64,000 nt of DNA from Butyriboletus loyo (Eukaryota; Basidiomycota; Agaricomycetes; Boletales; Boletaceae): the NCBI GenBank assembly GCA_038093515.1, contig JBBPSI010000082.1, positions 38,415 to 102,414 on the forward strand, given 5' to 3'. Below the pieces are notes generated by a model. That model saw only the letters and a program-made list of their open reading frames with translations. It had not been told where the DNA came from and searched no databases. The position numbers and the translations under genes were made by a program. This document shows, in pieces, positions 45,825-56,716 of this stretch. How positions within the stretch are numbered: position 1 is the first letter of the stretch; each line of letters starts with the position of its first letter.

Positions 45825-46270
45825 TGTTGAAACAGTAGTGTTCTATCTATATTTCACTTACAGCCACTACGTTTCTAGACGAGTCTATATGACATCATTG
45901 TCTAGACCTAGTCATGCTTATCACATTACAAATAGCTCTTATTATGCTATTGGACAATATGCTTAGTCTTATCTCTTATCTCTATCATATCGTCATGTAT
46001 TTCATACTATACCTTATAAAGGTACTATACAGAACATAAGTACAAACACTCATGTACTGTATATAAGACAGCCCTTATGGCTTGTCACTTTTCTCTAGAT
46101 CTTTCAGTTCTATCATCACTACTGCGATATCTCTAAGTTGAGCTTTGCTCCTTATACTCTGTTTGCAATACTCTCACTCTCGTATTATCAGTGAGTCTTT
46201 CCACTGATAGGTTTACCCTTGCATCCTTCATTGCCCTCGGTGCGCCTGCTCGGACTTTACCAATTCCGAA
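45825..46270. mobile_element. 446-bp insertion of unknown family in G1 pol
   Basis: AT-rich sequence between two copies of AACATG (45819-45824 and 46271-46276). Removing it restores the RNase H frame (LMF then LQDFDL), so it is an insertion with a 6-bp target duplication. On the plus strand it starts TGTTGAAACAG and has a TATA-like TTATAAAGG near 46013, so a solo LTR is possible, but the other end (CCAATTCCGAA) lacks the usual CA. Confidence 0.65.
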
Positions 46271-47536
46271 AACATGAGCCAGCAGGCTTGCCAGCGGGAC
46301 AGTTTGTTGGGTTGGCAAAAGTAGGTGAGATTCTTGTGGTCGGTGAGAATCTCCACTTGGTGACCCATTCCTCGCAGGTAGTGTTGCCACTCTTCCAGTG
46401 TGTGAATGACCGCGAGCAACTCGCGATCGTAGATATCGTAGTTGCGCTCTGCGGGTGAGAGCATCTTTGACAAGTAGGCACAAGGATGTAGGTCGCCGTT
46501 GACATCCTTTTGCATGAGTACTGCACCAGTGGCAGTGAGGGAGGCGTCTGTCATAACGGCGAACAGTTTCGTGACATCAGGCATGGAGAGGACGGGTTGG
46601 CGCAAGAACAACTGCTTGATTGCTTGGAACGCCTGTTCACAAGCCGGAGTCCATGCCCATGGAGAGTTCTTCTTGGTTAAGTCATGGAGGGGTTTTGCAA
46701 TGTGGGAGAAGTCTTGTATAAACCTTCAATAGAAATTGCAAAAGCCTATGAAGGACCTGACAGCCTTCACCTGGGGGGTTCCATTCGTGAATGGCTTTTA
46801 GCTTGGTGGGGTCCATTTTGACTTGACCCTCCCAGACCATCATCCCGAGGTATTCGACTTCCTCAGCGTCGAACGAACATTTCTCCAGCTTGAGAAATAG
46901 TTTGTGTTCACGGAGACGTTCCAGGACATGAATCGTCCGTGCTTCGTGTTCAGCAGGGGTGGCGGAGTGGATCAGAAGATCGTCCATGTAGATAATGAGC
47001 CATCCTTCGGCCATGAGGTTGCCGAAGATATGGTCCATCAGCGCTTGAAATGTTGCTGGGGAGTTGCAAAGCCTGAAGAACATCACTGTTGGCTCGAACA
47101 AGCCTTGGGGGGTGATGAATGCTGCTTTCCAGTGGTCGTTCGGTTTAATGAGGACGTTGTTATATCCCCAGCGAATGTCCATCTTAGTGAAGATCTTTGA
47201 TCCTTTGAGGCGATCAACGAGGTTGGAGATGAGAAGGAGGGGGTAGGCATTCTTGACCATGTGGGAGTTCAAATACCGGTAGTCTTGACAGGGGCATAGC
47301 GAGCCATCTTTCTTGGATACGAAGAAGAAAGGGGCTGCTTGCGGGGACTTGGAGGGAGTGATTTTCCCGGATTTGAGGTATTCTTCGATGAACACCTTGC
47401 ATGCCTCTGATTCCTTCGGGTTCAGAGGATAGACCTTAGCGACTTTGGGTACGAAGTCTTTGTCGAGGTCAATGGCGTGGTTGAACGACCTGGATGGGGG
47501 TAGCTCCTTGGTGTTCTTTTTGTCAAAAACGTCCAT
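46228..47536 (-). pseudogene. G1 copy 1 reverse transcriptase and RNase H
   Basis: The RT frame 47536-46682 includes the conserved DIRWGYNNVLIK, GLFEPTVMFFRLCNSPATFQ and YMDDLLIH (catalytic DD present). A frameshift near 46775 changes frame before the thumb, and a TGA lies at 46726-46728. RNase H follows at 46611-46271 with TDASLTATGAVL, AERNYDIYDRELLAV and TDHKNLTYF (the D, E, D residues are present) and runs into the insertion at 46270. Confidence 0.88.
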
Positions 47537-47599
47537 GAAGGACTTGAATGGGGTTGGGAGAACTGCTTTCTCCTTGATGGTCTGAGCAGCGATCTCAGT

Positions 47600-48178
47600 G
47601 GCAATGGTTGCCTTTCTGACGGGGTAGGTGTCCCTTGCCGAAGTGTCTACTCACTTCTTCCAGAGCTTGGCAATCTTGGAGTCTGGATCCAAGTCAAGGT
47701 ACTGTACCAGGTAGCATTGAGCAATTGCCCGAGGGGAGTCGTGTCAGGGCTTCTTGATTTGATCCGGGAGATCGATATGGCCAGTGGCCCAATCTATTAC
47801 CGGGTTTGCTTCTCGTAGCCACGGTAATCCCAGGATCATGTTTTCTCTTCCTATATTGAGGACCAGGAAACTTCATTCCTCCTCGGTTTCTCCTATCCTG
47901 ATGGAGATGGTGACCTTGTGTCATATTACTCCTCCTTGGTTGTTTGACCCGTCCATGTTTTGGGCACTAAGTGGCTTGAGTAGCCATTCCATCGGCAATT
48001 TCTTTTGCTTTACTAGATCTTGGTCTATAAAGCATCCGCTTGTGCTGCTGTCCACCAGGGCGAATGTGTCGATGATTTGACCCCCTTCATGCATGAATAA
48101 AGACACAGGAACTCGAATAGATTGCACATTGGGGTTCGATAAAACTACAGGGGCGATTACATGGAGAGGTGAAGACAT
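47600..48178 (-). pseudogene. G1 copy 1 protease region with mutated active site
   Basis: The frame 48178-47921 reads FALVDSSTSGCFIDQDLVKQ where copy 2 has FALVDSGASGCFIDRDLVKR, so the catalytic DSG became DSS. A TGA at 47921-47923 stands for CGA in copy 2. Further stops follow at 47738-47740 (also present in copy 2) and 47651-47653. The changes fall at CpG positions. Confidence 0.85.
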
Positions 48179-48195
48179 CGAAACTTCCCTCTCTT

Positions 48196-49191
48196 CTAAA
48201 AATCCTTCAGCCAGGCTTCGGCCACCTTGGTTGCTGCAACGGGCAGCCTTTCTTCATCCTCGTTGAAGCATGCCTTGAGGACGTTTAAGACATCTTCCTG
48301 TTGGGTGCCTCGACCTTTCAACTTGGACAAGTAGTCGACGAGTGGGGAGGGCTTTGGTTCGGGGGGTGTGACAACGGCAGCGCGTGCGTGCTGAGGGTTG
48401 CAAGGGGGATGAGAGGTCGGTCCTCGGGAGTTCTGCCCATTGCGAGGGGGATGGGGATGGTTGGTCAATCGACAGCCAACTTGGTGGCAGACAAAGCATT
48501 TGTTCTGCTTCATATACTCTGCACGTTGCACTGGAGTAAGTCGGATGGTGTCAATGTCCATAGCATTGGGATCCCTTTGGCTAGACGAGGGCTTGGAGGA
48601 GGAGGAGAAGGTGGGGATGTAACGCTTCCCTGTGCATAGGTCGTTGATGAGCTTGTGTTGCGCATGGAGGGCGGAAGTCTTTTCGGCCCAACTGGCGAGT
48701 GTGGTGGGGGGTTTCTCGCAAGAGAGGACGGATTCGGCAAGGCGGGGGTCAAGACTGTGAATAAACCATTCAATGAGCACCTTCTCATCGATGATTCCTG
48801 ACTTGGCGGCGAGGAGCTGGAACTCCATGATGTAGGTGTTATAGCCGTCTTTGCGGTTGGCTTTGTTCTGGGTGAGGTTCCCCAGGTCAATTCTGGCACT
48901 TTCGCCTACGTCGAAGGGGTGGAAGACCCTGTGAAAGTCCTCACAGACCGTCGAGAACTCCTTTTGTTGCTCGGTGGGGTGTCCGTCTAAGAGAAGGGCC
49001 ATCCAACCTTCTGAAAACGTTTTTCCTTTCCCTTCGCTCATTTTCATGAGGAGGGTGTTGATCTTTGACTGGTCATTGGGAAAAGCTGCTTGGTTGGCAT
49101 TAAAGTACGTGCGCATGGCGAGGAGCCATCGTGAGGCGTCTTTGTTCAAGCCGGTGAAGTCCTTATGGACAATATTCTTTTTGTCGGACAT
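48196..49191 (-). CDS. G1 copy 1 Gag
   Basis: 331 codons from MSDKKNIVHKDFTGLN. The capsid-like region includes MRTYFNANQAAFPNDQSKIN and FEGWMALLLDG-like FSEGWMALLLDG, then IEWFIHSLDPRLAESVLS. The knuckle is CFVCHQVGCRLTNHPH. The stop lies in a UUUUUAG context that also allows a -1 shift into the protease frame. Upstream the same frame stays open through a proline-rich stretch to the LTR, without an ATG. The protein packages element RNA. Confidence 0.82.
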   Translation of the reverse strand: MSDKKNIVHKDFTGLNKDASRWLLAMRTYFNANQAAFPNDQSKINTLLMKMSEGKGKTFSEGWMALLLDGHPTEQQKEFSTVCEDFHRVFHPFDVGESARIDLGNLTQNKANRKDGYNTYIMEFQLLAAKSGIIDEKVLIEWFIHSLDPRLAESVLSCEKPPTTLASWAEKTSALHAQHKLINDLCTGKRYIPTFSSSSKPSSSQRDPNAMDIDTIRLTPVQRAEYMKQNKCFVCHQVGCRLTNHPHPPRNGQNSRGPTSHPPCNPQHARAAVVTPPEPKPSPLVDYLSKLKGRGTQQEDVLNVLKACFNEDEERLPVAATKVAEAWLKDF

Positions 49192-49569
49192 ATCATTGTC
49201 GTTGTTGTCGTCAGGGAAGGCTGCAGGAGGATAATACGGTGGGGATGGAGAGCGGGAGACATGGGGGGTTCTGTCAAGCCAGTCGCTGTTATAACCGTCG
49301 TCACCAGGTGTTGGTTCAGATTCCTGCCCTAGACCCTGGTCCTTGGGTTGATAGGAGGATTCGGGGTCTGACTGGGGTGGAGGGTGAAACTGGGGTTGAG
49401 GGTCTGGCTGGGCAGGAGAGTGTGGCGGTGATGGGTTGTCAACAACGATGGGTTCCGGTTCGGTGGAGGGAACATGGAAAGAATGACCGACACGTCTAGA
49501 TTGTGGGATGGAAATGTTGGGCGAGAGGGGAGGGCGGCTTTACTGCTGAAGAGCAGAAGCGAGGTGAAG

Positions 49570-49579
49570 ATCTAGTTCT
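49570..49579 (-). promoter_or_regulatory. self-complementary primer-binding site of G1 copy 1
   Basis: AGAACTAGAT, two bases after the 5' LTR, is the exact complement of ATCTAGTTCT in the LTR (49734-49743), which lies about 31 nt after the LTR TATA box and so is the predicted 5' end of the RNA. This is the Tf1/sushi self-priming arrangement. Confidence 0.7.
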
Positions 49580-49581
49580 TT

Positions 49582-50008
49582 TGTTACGCTGGGCGCTAAC
49601 AATTAGAACAGTGAGGAGGCACTCTGGAGTGGCCTCGAGACTCGGGAGACGATTCTGGACGAAGTCTCAGACTATGTCTTAGTGTGCACACTAAGAGTCT
49701 GGAAGTGAACTAATTGCTAGCAGATTGCTGCATAGAACTAGATAAGTTACAAGTGTGTACCAACTGGGTTTATATACTGGTGGAGTCTGCGCACAGACCA
49801 TGCTCCCAATCGAGTCGCGAGAGCGAAAAGATAAATGAGGATGGAATACTCTAGAAGCTTCTGGAGTATGAAGGAAAGTGCGTCCGTGCACGTAAAAGGA
49901 TGACTAAGCTGGAACAGTTGTTACCGTTCAAAGGGAACTAGCAAAAGGCTAGGTGAATGTAGTAGTCCAAGTGGTAGTGGAAGGAAAAAGTATACCACTA
50001 CCGTAACA
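49582..50008 (-). repeat. family B LTR (5' LTR of G1 copy 1)
   Basis: 427 bp with TGTT..AACA ends; very similar to 41720-42146. The TATA-like box on the minus strand is at about 49769-49775. It abuts the truncated end of G2 at 50009. Confidence 0.92.
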
Positions 50009-50870
50009 CATTGGGTTTGAGTGACTTGATCTTGTACGGACCAATCCAATGCTGTGTGAGTTTTCGTGTAGTATATGGTAACTTCAAGTTTTCCGTAGAT
50101 AACCACACTCTATCTCCAATTTTGTAATCGGGCACATCTTATCGTCTATTATTGGCCTGTGATACCATGCGCTTCCTAGCTTCTTCTAACGCTTCTTTGA
50201 CTTCGGCATGCGATTTCCCAGCGGCACATGTGAAATCTCCGGCTAGCGTGTTGGAAGACTTTTTGAAACCGACTTGTGGATAATAGTTACGAGTAATAGA
50301 GAATGGGATAGTACCCATGGCAGTGGTGAGGGAGTTATTATGATTAAACTGGGCGATCTTGATCCAATCGGCCCATGTTTCTTGTTTTTTCGCCACGTAG
50401 GTATGTAAATATTGTTCCATTTCCCTATTTATCCGTTCGGTTTGACCATCAGTTTGTGGATGATATGCCGTTGAGATTTTCTGGGAAATGCCAAGAAGCT
50501 TGCAAAGCTCTGTGGTAAAGTCCGATACAAATTGTGGACCTCGGTCCGAAACTATAGAGATAGGAAGTCCATGAATGCACCAAACATTGTCTCTAAATAT
50601 AATTGCTAACTCTTTGGAAGAGGTAGTTGTCTTACAAGGGACATAAACACCTTCTTTGGAGAAGCAATCCACTATCGTACAAATGGCGTCGAAGCCATTC
50701 GAAAGAGGAAGTCTGGTGACAAAATCTACAGATATATCTTCCCAAGGGTGACTAGCCGAGGGAAGTGGTAATATTTTACCTGCTGGTGCATTTTGTTTAC
50801 CCTTCGTGAGGGCGCATGCTTGGCAAGATTCTACATATCTTTTAACATCCTTTGTGACTCCAGGCCACAT
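50009..50870 (-). pseudogene. G2 integrase, C-terminally truncated
   Basis: The frame 50870-50139 has VESCQACALTKGKQ of the zinc domain, DISVDFVTRLPLSNGFDA, SDRGPQFVSDF and TDGQTERINREMEQYL, so the D, D, E triad is intact. A stop at 50139 is followed in the same frame by DYKIGDRVWLS and WIGPYKIKSLKPN (the GPY/F module) up to 50009. Stops at 50139-50141 and 50871-50876 and loss of the end make it non-functional. Confidence 0.88.
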
Positions 50871-50876
50871 GAAATG

Positions 50877-51614
50877 TCACGTAAGAAGATGGGCCATACG
50901 GGCTTGACCCGAGTGTCCCGCTATTGGAGAGTCGTGACATATTTTAAGTAACTCTATTCTAAGTGCCTCAGGCACCAAGACTTTTTTCTTTTCATTAATA
51001 AATACAGATTGTTCCGAATCGTAATAGAATCCTGGGTATTCTTTTGTTTTTTCTTTTTCTGATTCTTTTTGTAAGGTATTGTAAAAGGAAGAAGAAAGGG
51101 AAACTTTATTAAGGAAAAGGTTCGGGGGAAGTACCGTAATATTGGTATTATAGTCCGTGACAGCATCACCGTGGTCTGCTCGACGCGATAGCGCATCTGC
51201 TCTGCCATTGGTTGAGCCTGGTTTGTAAACAAATAAATAATTGAATTCTTGAAGAAGCGCATGCCATCGTGCTTGTCTCCCAGACAGCGTTTGCGGCTTC
51301 TTCCAATATTCTAGATTTTTGTGATCGGTCCAGATTTCAAATCCTTCTCGACCAATAAGATAATGGCACCACTCTTCTAGCGCACAAATAACTGCTAATA
51401 GTTCTTTGTCATAAATTGGGTAATTCCTTTCAGCAGTGTCGAAGGAATGTGACAAAAAGGCACAGGGTCGCCACAGGTCGTCTGATCCTTTTATGGAAAG
51501 AACTGCACCAACCGCTATATCCGAGGCATCCGTTTCTACCCGCATCTCCTTGTCTCGATCTGGGTAGGCTAAAAGCGGAGCCGAAGTGAACTTTTTCTTT
51601 AGCGTGTCAAACAC
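50877..51614 (-). pseudogene. G2 RNase H and connection domain
   Basis: 245 codons. It has VETDASDIAVGAVLS, AERNYPIYDKELLAVICALEE and WTDHKNLEYW, then FVYKPGSTNGRADALSRRADHG, so catalytic D, E and D residues are present. A TGA separates it from the RT frame (near 51675) and another separates it from the integrase frame. Confidence 0.88.
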
Positions 51615-51674
51615 TCTTTGTTCATCTAAGCCCCATTTGAAAGGGGTGTCCTTTTTTGTTAAGTTGTTGAGGGG

Positions 51675-52153
51675 TCAGGCAATCTCCGAGAAACCCTCAA
51701 TAAATCTACCATAATAGTTGCATAGTCCTAAAAACACTTGAACTTGCTTCAGATGCGAGGGCATAGGCCAGTCTCGGATGGCATCTGTTTTCTTTGATTG
51801 CATTTCAACGCTGTTTCGGGACACAACCATACCTAAAAAGTCCACTTTATCCAAAGAGAATACACATTTCTCCGGTTTTACAAATAAATCATTTTCTCGA
51901 AGGCACTGGAGTACTTCTTTAACTTTTTCCTCATGCTTGGCCCTCATTTTTCCTTTGGTGAATATCATAACGTCGTCGATATAAATAATGACATAGGCAT
52001 ACATATCATTGAAGATGTCGTTCATCATGTTTTGGAATGTGGGAGGGGAATTGGTAAGCCCGAAGTACATGACCATGGGTTTGTAGGCTCCAATGGGTGT
52101 GACAAACGCCGCTTTCCACTCATCGCCTTCTTTGATACAAATATTATTAAATC
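51675..52153 (-). pseudogene. G2 reverse transcriptase, second half
   Basis: Reads FNNICIKEGDEWKAAFVTP, MVMYFGLTNSPPTFQNMMND and YVIIYIDDVMIF (catalytic DD present), then the thumb FLGMVVSRN to FIEGFSEIA and a stop. The upstream half is beyond the solo LTR C1 at 53408. Confidence 0.88.
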
Positions 52154-53407
52154 TGTTACGCTGATAGCGCACAATAGCTAGCAGCGAGCACTTATAGGGG
52201 CTCGAGCCTAATGAGGAAACTAGCCGACTCGTGTAGACAACGCTATCGGGTGTCTTGCAAAGCAAGTGTTGGCGAGATCTTGAGTGGTGGCGACCAGACG
52301 AGATCAAGCAGACTCTTATCGGCTTTATCGGCAAGAAGAGGGTATACTGCTAGATTACTATGCACTTGGTAGATGCGTAGAATTAGCTAGGGAACTCGTA
52401 CTATCCTAAGTGCGAGTATATTGTTACGCTGGGCGCTAACAACTAGAACAGCGAGGAGGCACTCTGGAGTGGTCTCGAGACTCGTGAAATGTTTCTGAGC
52501 TGGGTCTCAGACTATGTCTTAGTGCGCACACTAAGAGTCTGGAGTGAAACTAATTGCTAGCAGGTTACTGCGTAGAACTAGATACTGTACATGGTATAAA
52601 GGCTGGGTCTTTATACTACTGGGGTCTGTGCACAGACCATGTCCCTAATTGAGCCACAAGAAGGGAAAGTACAAATACGGAAGGAATATTCCAGAAGATT
52701 CCGGAGTATGAAGGAAAGCACGTCCATGCGCGAGAAGTGATGACTAAGTAGGAACAGTTGTTACCGTTCAAAAGGAACTAGCAAAAGGCTAGGTGAATGT
52801 AATATTCCCAATGGTAGTGGAGAGAAAAAGTAGACCACTACCGTAACATATATATACTGATACATATGGCGCACAGACCGAGCTGTGCGTGGCAGCGAGG
52901 GTAGGGGGTTATGAGTCGATGCGAGTCATAACGGCAAAGTGGGGGAGCGGCAAAGTGCCGGTAACGAGGGAGCTATGCTCCGAGCAAGATGGCGACATCA
53001 TCAGCGAATAGGAAGAGCTGAAGGCGAAGTGACGATGTCCACGAGGTACGGCCCACAGGGCAAAGGGGTCGCAAACAGCAGAGCCCTTGGATACGGGTCT
53101 CGACGCAAAGGTACTGACATGTCGTAATCTAGTCATGTGCTAGTCACGTGATGAACCAAATGTCATTGGATAAAGAAAGGAGGGACGCGACAGCTCAGCT
53201 GTGGGTCTGGCCCGATGGGGTGACGAGACAGGGGCTATCTTAGTGTAGCGACACTGAGACTTGCAGGAGCGACCAGGGGAGTGGATAACGTCCACTAGGC
53301 AACTAGGGAGCGGGCGATGGGCGGCATTGCAAGACGGCAGGGGTGATGGGGATATGTAAGCGTGGGAAAACGAGTGGCGGGGTACGCTTAGGGGTAAAAC
53401 TGTAACA
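52154..53407 (-). repeat. solo LTR C1, interrupted by a family B LTR
   Basis: Family C LTR with TGTTACGC and ACTGTAACA ends (plus-strand reading), flanked by AAATC at 52149-52153 and 53408-53412. Without the nested family B LTR and its duplication it is 822 bp. It sits inside the RT of G2. Confidence 0.92.
52422..52848 (-). repeat. solo family B LTR nested in C1
   Basis: 427 bp, flanked by TATAT at 52417-52421 and 52849-52853. No internal sequence is attached, so it is a solo LTR of the G1 family and younger than C1. Confidence 0.92.
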
Positions 53408-54716
53408 AAATCCCCATCGGAGATCCAACGCTGTGAAGATGTCGGCGCCTTTCAGCTGATTGATCAACTGCGGAATCAGGGGTAATGGGTAACCGTTTTT
53501 AATGGTTCCGTCGTTTAAATATCAATAGTCCATTACAAGTCGCTTATCTCCGGTCTTTTTCGGAATAAAGAACACGGGCCATCTGAGGTGACTTGGACGG
53601 TCTTATGTAACATTTCTTGAGTTCTTTTTCCACAAAACCTCAGATTTGCTCTTGTTCTTCTTTGGACATGGGAATAATGCGACCCTTTTTTGGTACAAAA
53701 TCGGGTTTGAGATCTATCGCGTGATCCCATGGTTTCCTTTCAGGCATTCTTGCTGCCTCGTCCTCGGAGAACACATCTAAATAGTCGTGGTAAACCTTGG
53801 GTACCTTTCCGGCAACCTCTGGTTCTATAGTACAGCAAGAAGTAATGTTCGAAGATGAAATAGAGTCTCTGATAACACTACAGTAAGGGGAACAGTGATT
53901 AAATTTAATGGTTTTAAAACACCAGTCAATGTCTGGGTTATGACGTGCAAACCAATCGTAACCAATAATCATTTGATGAGAACCAAGAAGAGAGACATAA
54001 GCCTTGATCGATTCGTGGTGCCCATCAATTTCCATAAATAGGTAGGCTTTGTGTGTAATGCGACCTATTGCTCCTTTAGAGCTGTCAGCATTGATAACCT
54101 CCATGGAACATTCTAATGGTACAGTGTCTATTTTTCGTGTTTCGCAATAATTTTTGTCAATGAAGGTATTGACTGCTCCTGTATCCAGCAAAGCTTTAAG
54201 CGAACGAGTTCGCCAAGTAGCATTTGACTGGTAGGTGATTTTCACCACCGGGGAGTAATCTCCACCAAACATTAAAGAAGATTTAGGGGATTTATAATTA
54301 GAAGGAGACAGAGATGAAATCGGAGATCTGGTTTTCATTTGTCTCAAAAGAGAATTAAGCACACTTTTGTGCGCCGCGCTCCCATCAGGAGACGCTCTTT
54401 CGAGTTTTTCTATAGATAATTCATTTGATTTGATACATGATTCAAGAAATTCATCCTCTTCGCAATCAATTAAACCAGGAACATCCACGCTTACATCTGA
54501 AGACGAATTCGTGAATACCGATCCAATCGAAAGCTTAGATTCAGATGGTACATAAGAATGTTCATCTGTGTCTACGGAATAGTCCACAAATGTAGATAAA
54601 GCAGAGAAAGAATTTGAAAAAGAAGAAGTTGAAATATTGTCCAGTCCTCCAGGTACCCCTACATTGGAAGACTTCTTTATTTTAAAGACTGTGAGGCCTT
54701 TTCCTTTGCTTCGCAA
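53408..54716 (-). pseudogene. G2 protease and start of reverse transcriptase
   Basis: The frame 54716-53640 has a Ser-rich N-terminal part, then the aspartic protease (SLKALLDTGAVNTFIDKNYC with DTG intact; MIIGYDWFARHNPDIDW), a linker and the RT start (PWDHAIDLKPDFVPKKGRII). Further RT sequence, including KSPQMA and [19 protein letters not shown], continues to 53408 in changed frames with a TGA in the DYRYLN motif. There the solo LTR C1 intervenes. Confidence 0.85.
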
Positions 54717-54738
54717 GTGAAGACATCTGCCCAGTATG

Positions 54739-55561
54739 TGTTACAGTTTTACCCCTAAGCGTACCCCGCCACTCGTTTTCCCATGCTCACGCGTTCCCGC
54801 CGCCCCCCGCCGTCCTGCGATGCCGCCCATCGCCCGCTCCTTAGTCGCCTAGTGGACGTTATCCACTTCCCCGGTCGCTCCTGCGAGTCTCTGTGCCGTT
54901 GCACCGAGATAGCCCCTGTCTTCTCGCCCCGTCGGGCCGGACCCACAGCTGAGCTGTCGCGTCCCTCTTTTCTTAACCAATGACATTTGTTACATCACGT
55001 GACTAGCACGTGACTAGATTACGACGCGTCAGTACCTTCGCGTCGAGACCTGTATCCAAGGGCTCCGCCGTTCGCGCACCCTTCGCCCTGTGGGGCTCAC
55101 CTTGTGGACATCGTCACTTCACCTTCTGACCTTCTCATTCGTTGACGATGTCGCCTTCTTGCTCGGAGCTTGGCTCCCTCGTTACCGGCACTTTGCCGCT
55201 TCCCCTTTCGCCGCTATGACTCGGACAGACTCATAGCCCTTAGCCCTTCGCTGCCACGCACAGCTCGGTCTGTGCACGATAGACATTAGTATATATACTC
55301 GCACTTAGAGTAGTACAAGTTCTTTAGCTAATTCTACGCATCTACCAAGTGCATAGTAATCTAGCAATATACCCATCTCTTGCCGATAAAGCCGATAAGA
55401 GCCTGCTCGATCTCGTCTGGTCGCCACCACACAAGATCTCGCCGACACTTGCTTTGCAAGACACCTGATAGCGTCGTTCACGCGAGTCGGCCATTTCCTT
55501 ATTAGGCTCGAGCCCCTAGTCAAGTGCTCGCTGCTAGTTATTGTGCGCTATCAGCGTAACA
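54739..55561 (+). repeat. solo LTR C2
   Basis: 823 bp from TGTTACAGTTTTACCCC to ATCAGCGTAACA, plus orientation, flanked by GTATG at 54734-54738 and 55562-55566. It separates the gag and pol frames of G2. Confidence 0.92.
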
Positions 55562-55567
55562 GTATGC

Positions 55568-56716
55568 TCAGGCGTCTTCTCCCATGTATGTGGCACGCTG
55601 GGAGGTTTCTTGTGGCACTGCTCCAACCGCTGGTGGTGCCGGTAACGGCCTTGACTGATACGATGTATTAGGAGGGGTTACCTCTGCGGAATTTACTTGA
55701 ACCCATCCCTGGACGTAGGTTCCATTGGCCTGCTGGACCCACTGCTGCCTTACTTTTGGGCGAGGAGCGGTACCAGTTTTGTCCTGATGGTTCGGGTTCT
55801 GGGGGCAATTTGGACGGATGTGTCCGGCTTGCCCACAGCTGAAACACGTTCTGGTTTCAGGGCCAGATTGCTGAGCGGATAAGTCCATTGGGGCTCCGCG
55901 GTCCGGTTGAGTTCCGACTGGTGTGAAGCCAGGAGGAGGTCCTTTTGGAGGGGGGTAACCTCTTTGGGGCTGCTGAGTATACAGCCTCCATTGCCGCACT
56001 TGCCCTGTTCCCCTCTCTGCATACATCTGTTCGAAGGACCTTCCTGTCCTCCTGAACTCTTCCACCAGACTGTTGAAGTCTTCTAGAACGTCCTCTGAGC
56101 ATGAGAGAAATACTTGTTTGTAGATCTCATATTTTACAGCTCGCTTGAGGAGCTCGATGGCATGCTTTGGTTCGCACTCCGACTGCCGATAGAGGACTTT
56201 AAAATGTTCTAGGAAAACGTCGATTTGTTGCTGGCCCTGAGTGAGAGCAGCCAATTTCCTTAGTGCCTGGTGACTTAGCATGTCAATCTGAAAGTGGCCC
56301 CTGATCATGGCCTGAAGATAGTCCCATTCTGGCCATGCCAGATCCTTCTTTTTTCCTTTGGACCTGTCGAGGGGATCTATGTATCTTTCCTCTTCCACGA
56401 CATAATCCTCCAGGATGAGCTGAGAAAAGTCCTGGCCTTTGCCCTTAATGCGGCTAAGAACGGCCACCGTACGGAGCTTGTCTGATTTCCAGGTGTTGAT
56501 GGACACCCAGACTTTGAGGGAAGTCCACCAGTGGTGGAACTTTTCTCTATCGCCGTCCCATTCGCCTGGGTCAGCAACCTTTTTCGAAATTCCTCCTTGT
56601 TGATCTTTTTCCAGCCACTGCGCGAAGAGGGCGTGCAATGTCTGATCGTCGTAGGTGGGGGCGGCAGGGACATAATCGGTGGGAGCGGGGGCGTAAGACG
56701 GACCAGGATCTGACAT
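55568..56716 (-). CDS. G2 Gag
   Basis: 382 codons from MSDPGPSYAPAPTDYVPA. The capsid-like region includes EWDGDREKFHHWWTSLKVW and GQQQIDVFLEHFKVLYRQ; the knuckle is CFSCGQAGHIRPNC (CCHC). The frame looks intact and ends just before the C2 insertion. In the uninterrupted element, pol would have begun in the -1 frame at once after this stop. Confidence 0.85.
   Translation of the reverse strand: MSDPGPSYAPAPTDYVPAAPTYDDQTLHALFAQWLEKDQQGGISKKVADPGEWDGDREKFHHWWTSLKVWVSINTWKSDKLRTVAVLSRIKGKGQDFSQLILEDYVVEEERYIDPLDRSKGKKKDLAWPEWDYLQAMIRGHFQIDMLSHQALRKLAALTQGQQQIDVFLEHFKVLYRQSECEPKHAIELLKRAVKYEIYKQVFLSCSEDVLEDFNSLVEEFRRTGRSFEQMYAERGTGQVRQWRLYTQQPQRGYPPPKGPPPGFTPVGTQPDRGAPMDLSAQQSGPETRTCFSCGQAGHIRPNCPQNPNHQDKTGTAPRPKVRQQWVQQANGTYVQGWVQVNSAEVTPPNTSYQSRPLPAPPAVGAVPQETSQRATYMGEDA

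Larger units (their letters stand above)
41720..50008 (-). mobile_element. G1 copy 1: chromodomain Ty3/Gypsy retrotransposon
   Basis: A near-complete but inactive element on the minus strand: 5' LTR 50008-49582, primer-binding site, gag, protease, RT, RNase H, integrase with chromodomain, an extra 3' ORF, polypurine tract and 3' LTR 42146-41720. It is broken by in-frame stops (many as CGA to TGA), by a 446-bp insertion at 45825-46270 and by a family A LTR with a local duplication at 42473-43042. The bases flanking the two ends (GTGCA on the left, CATTG on the right) are not a target duplication, so the outer borders were rearranged. Confidence 0.9.
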
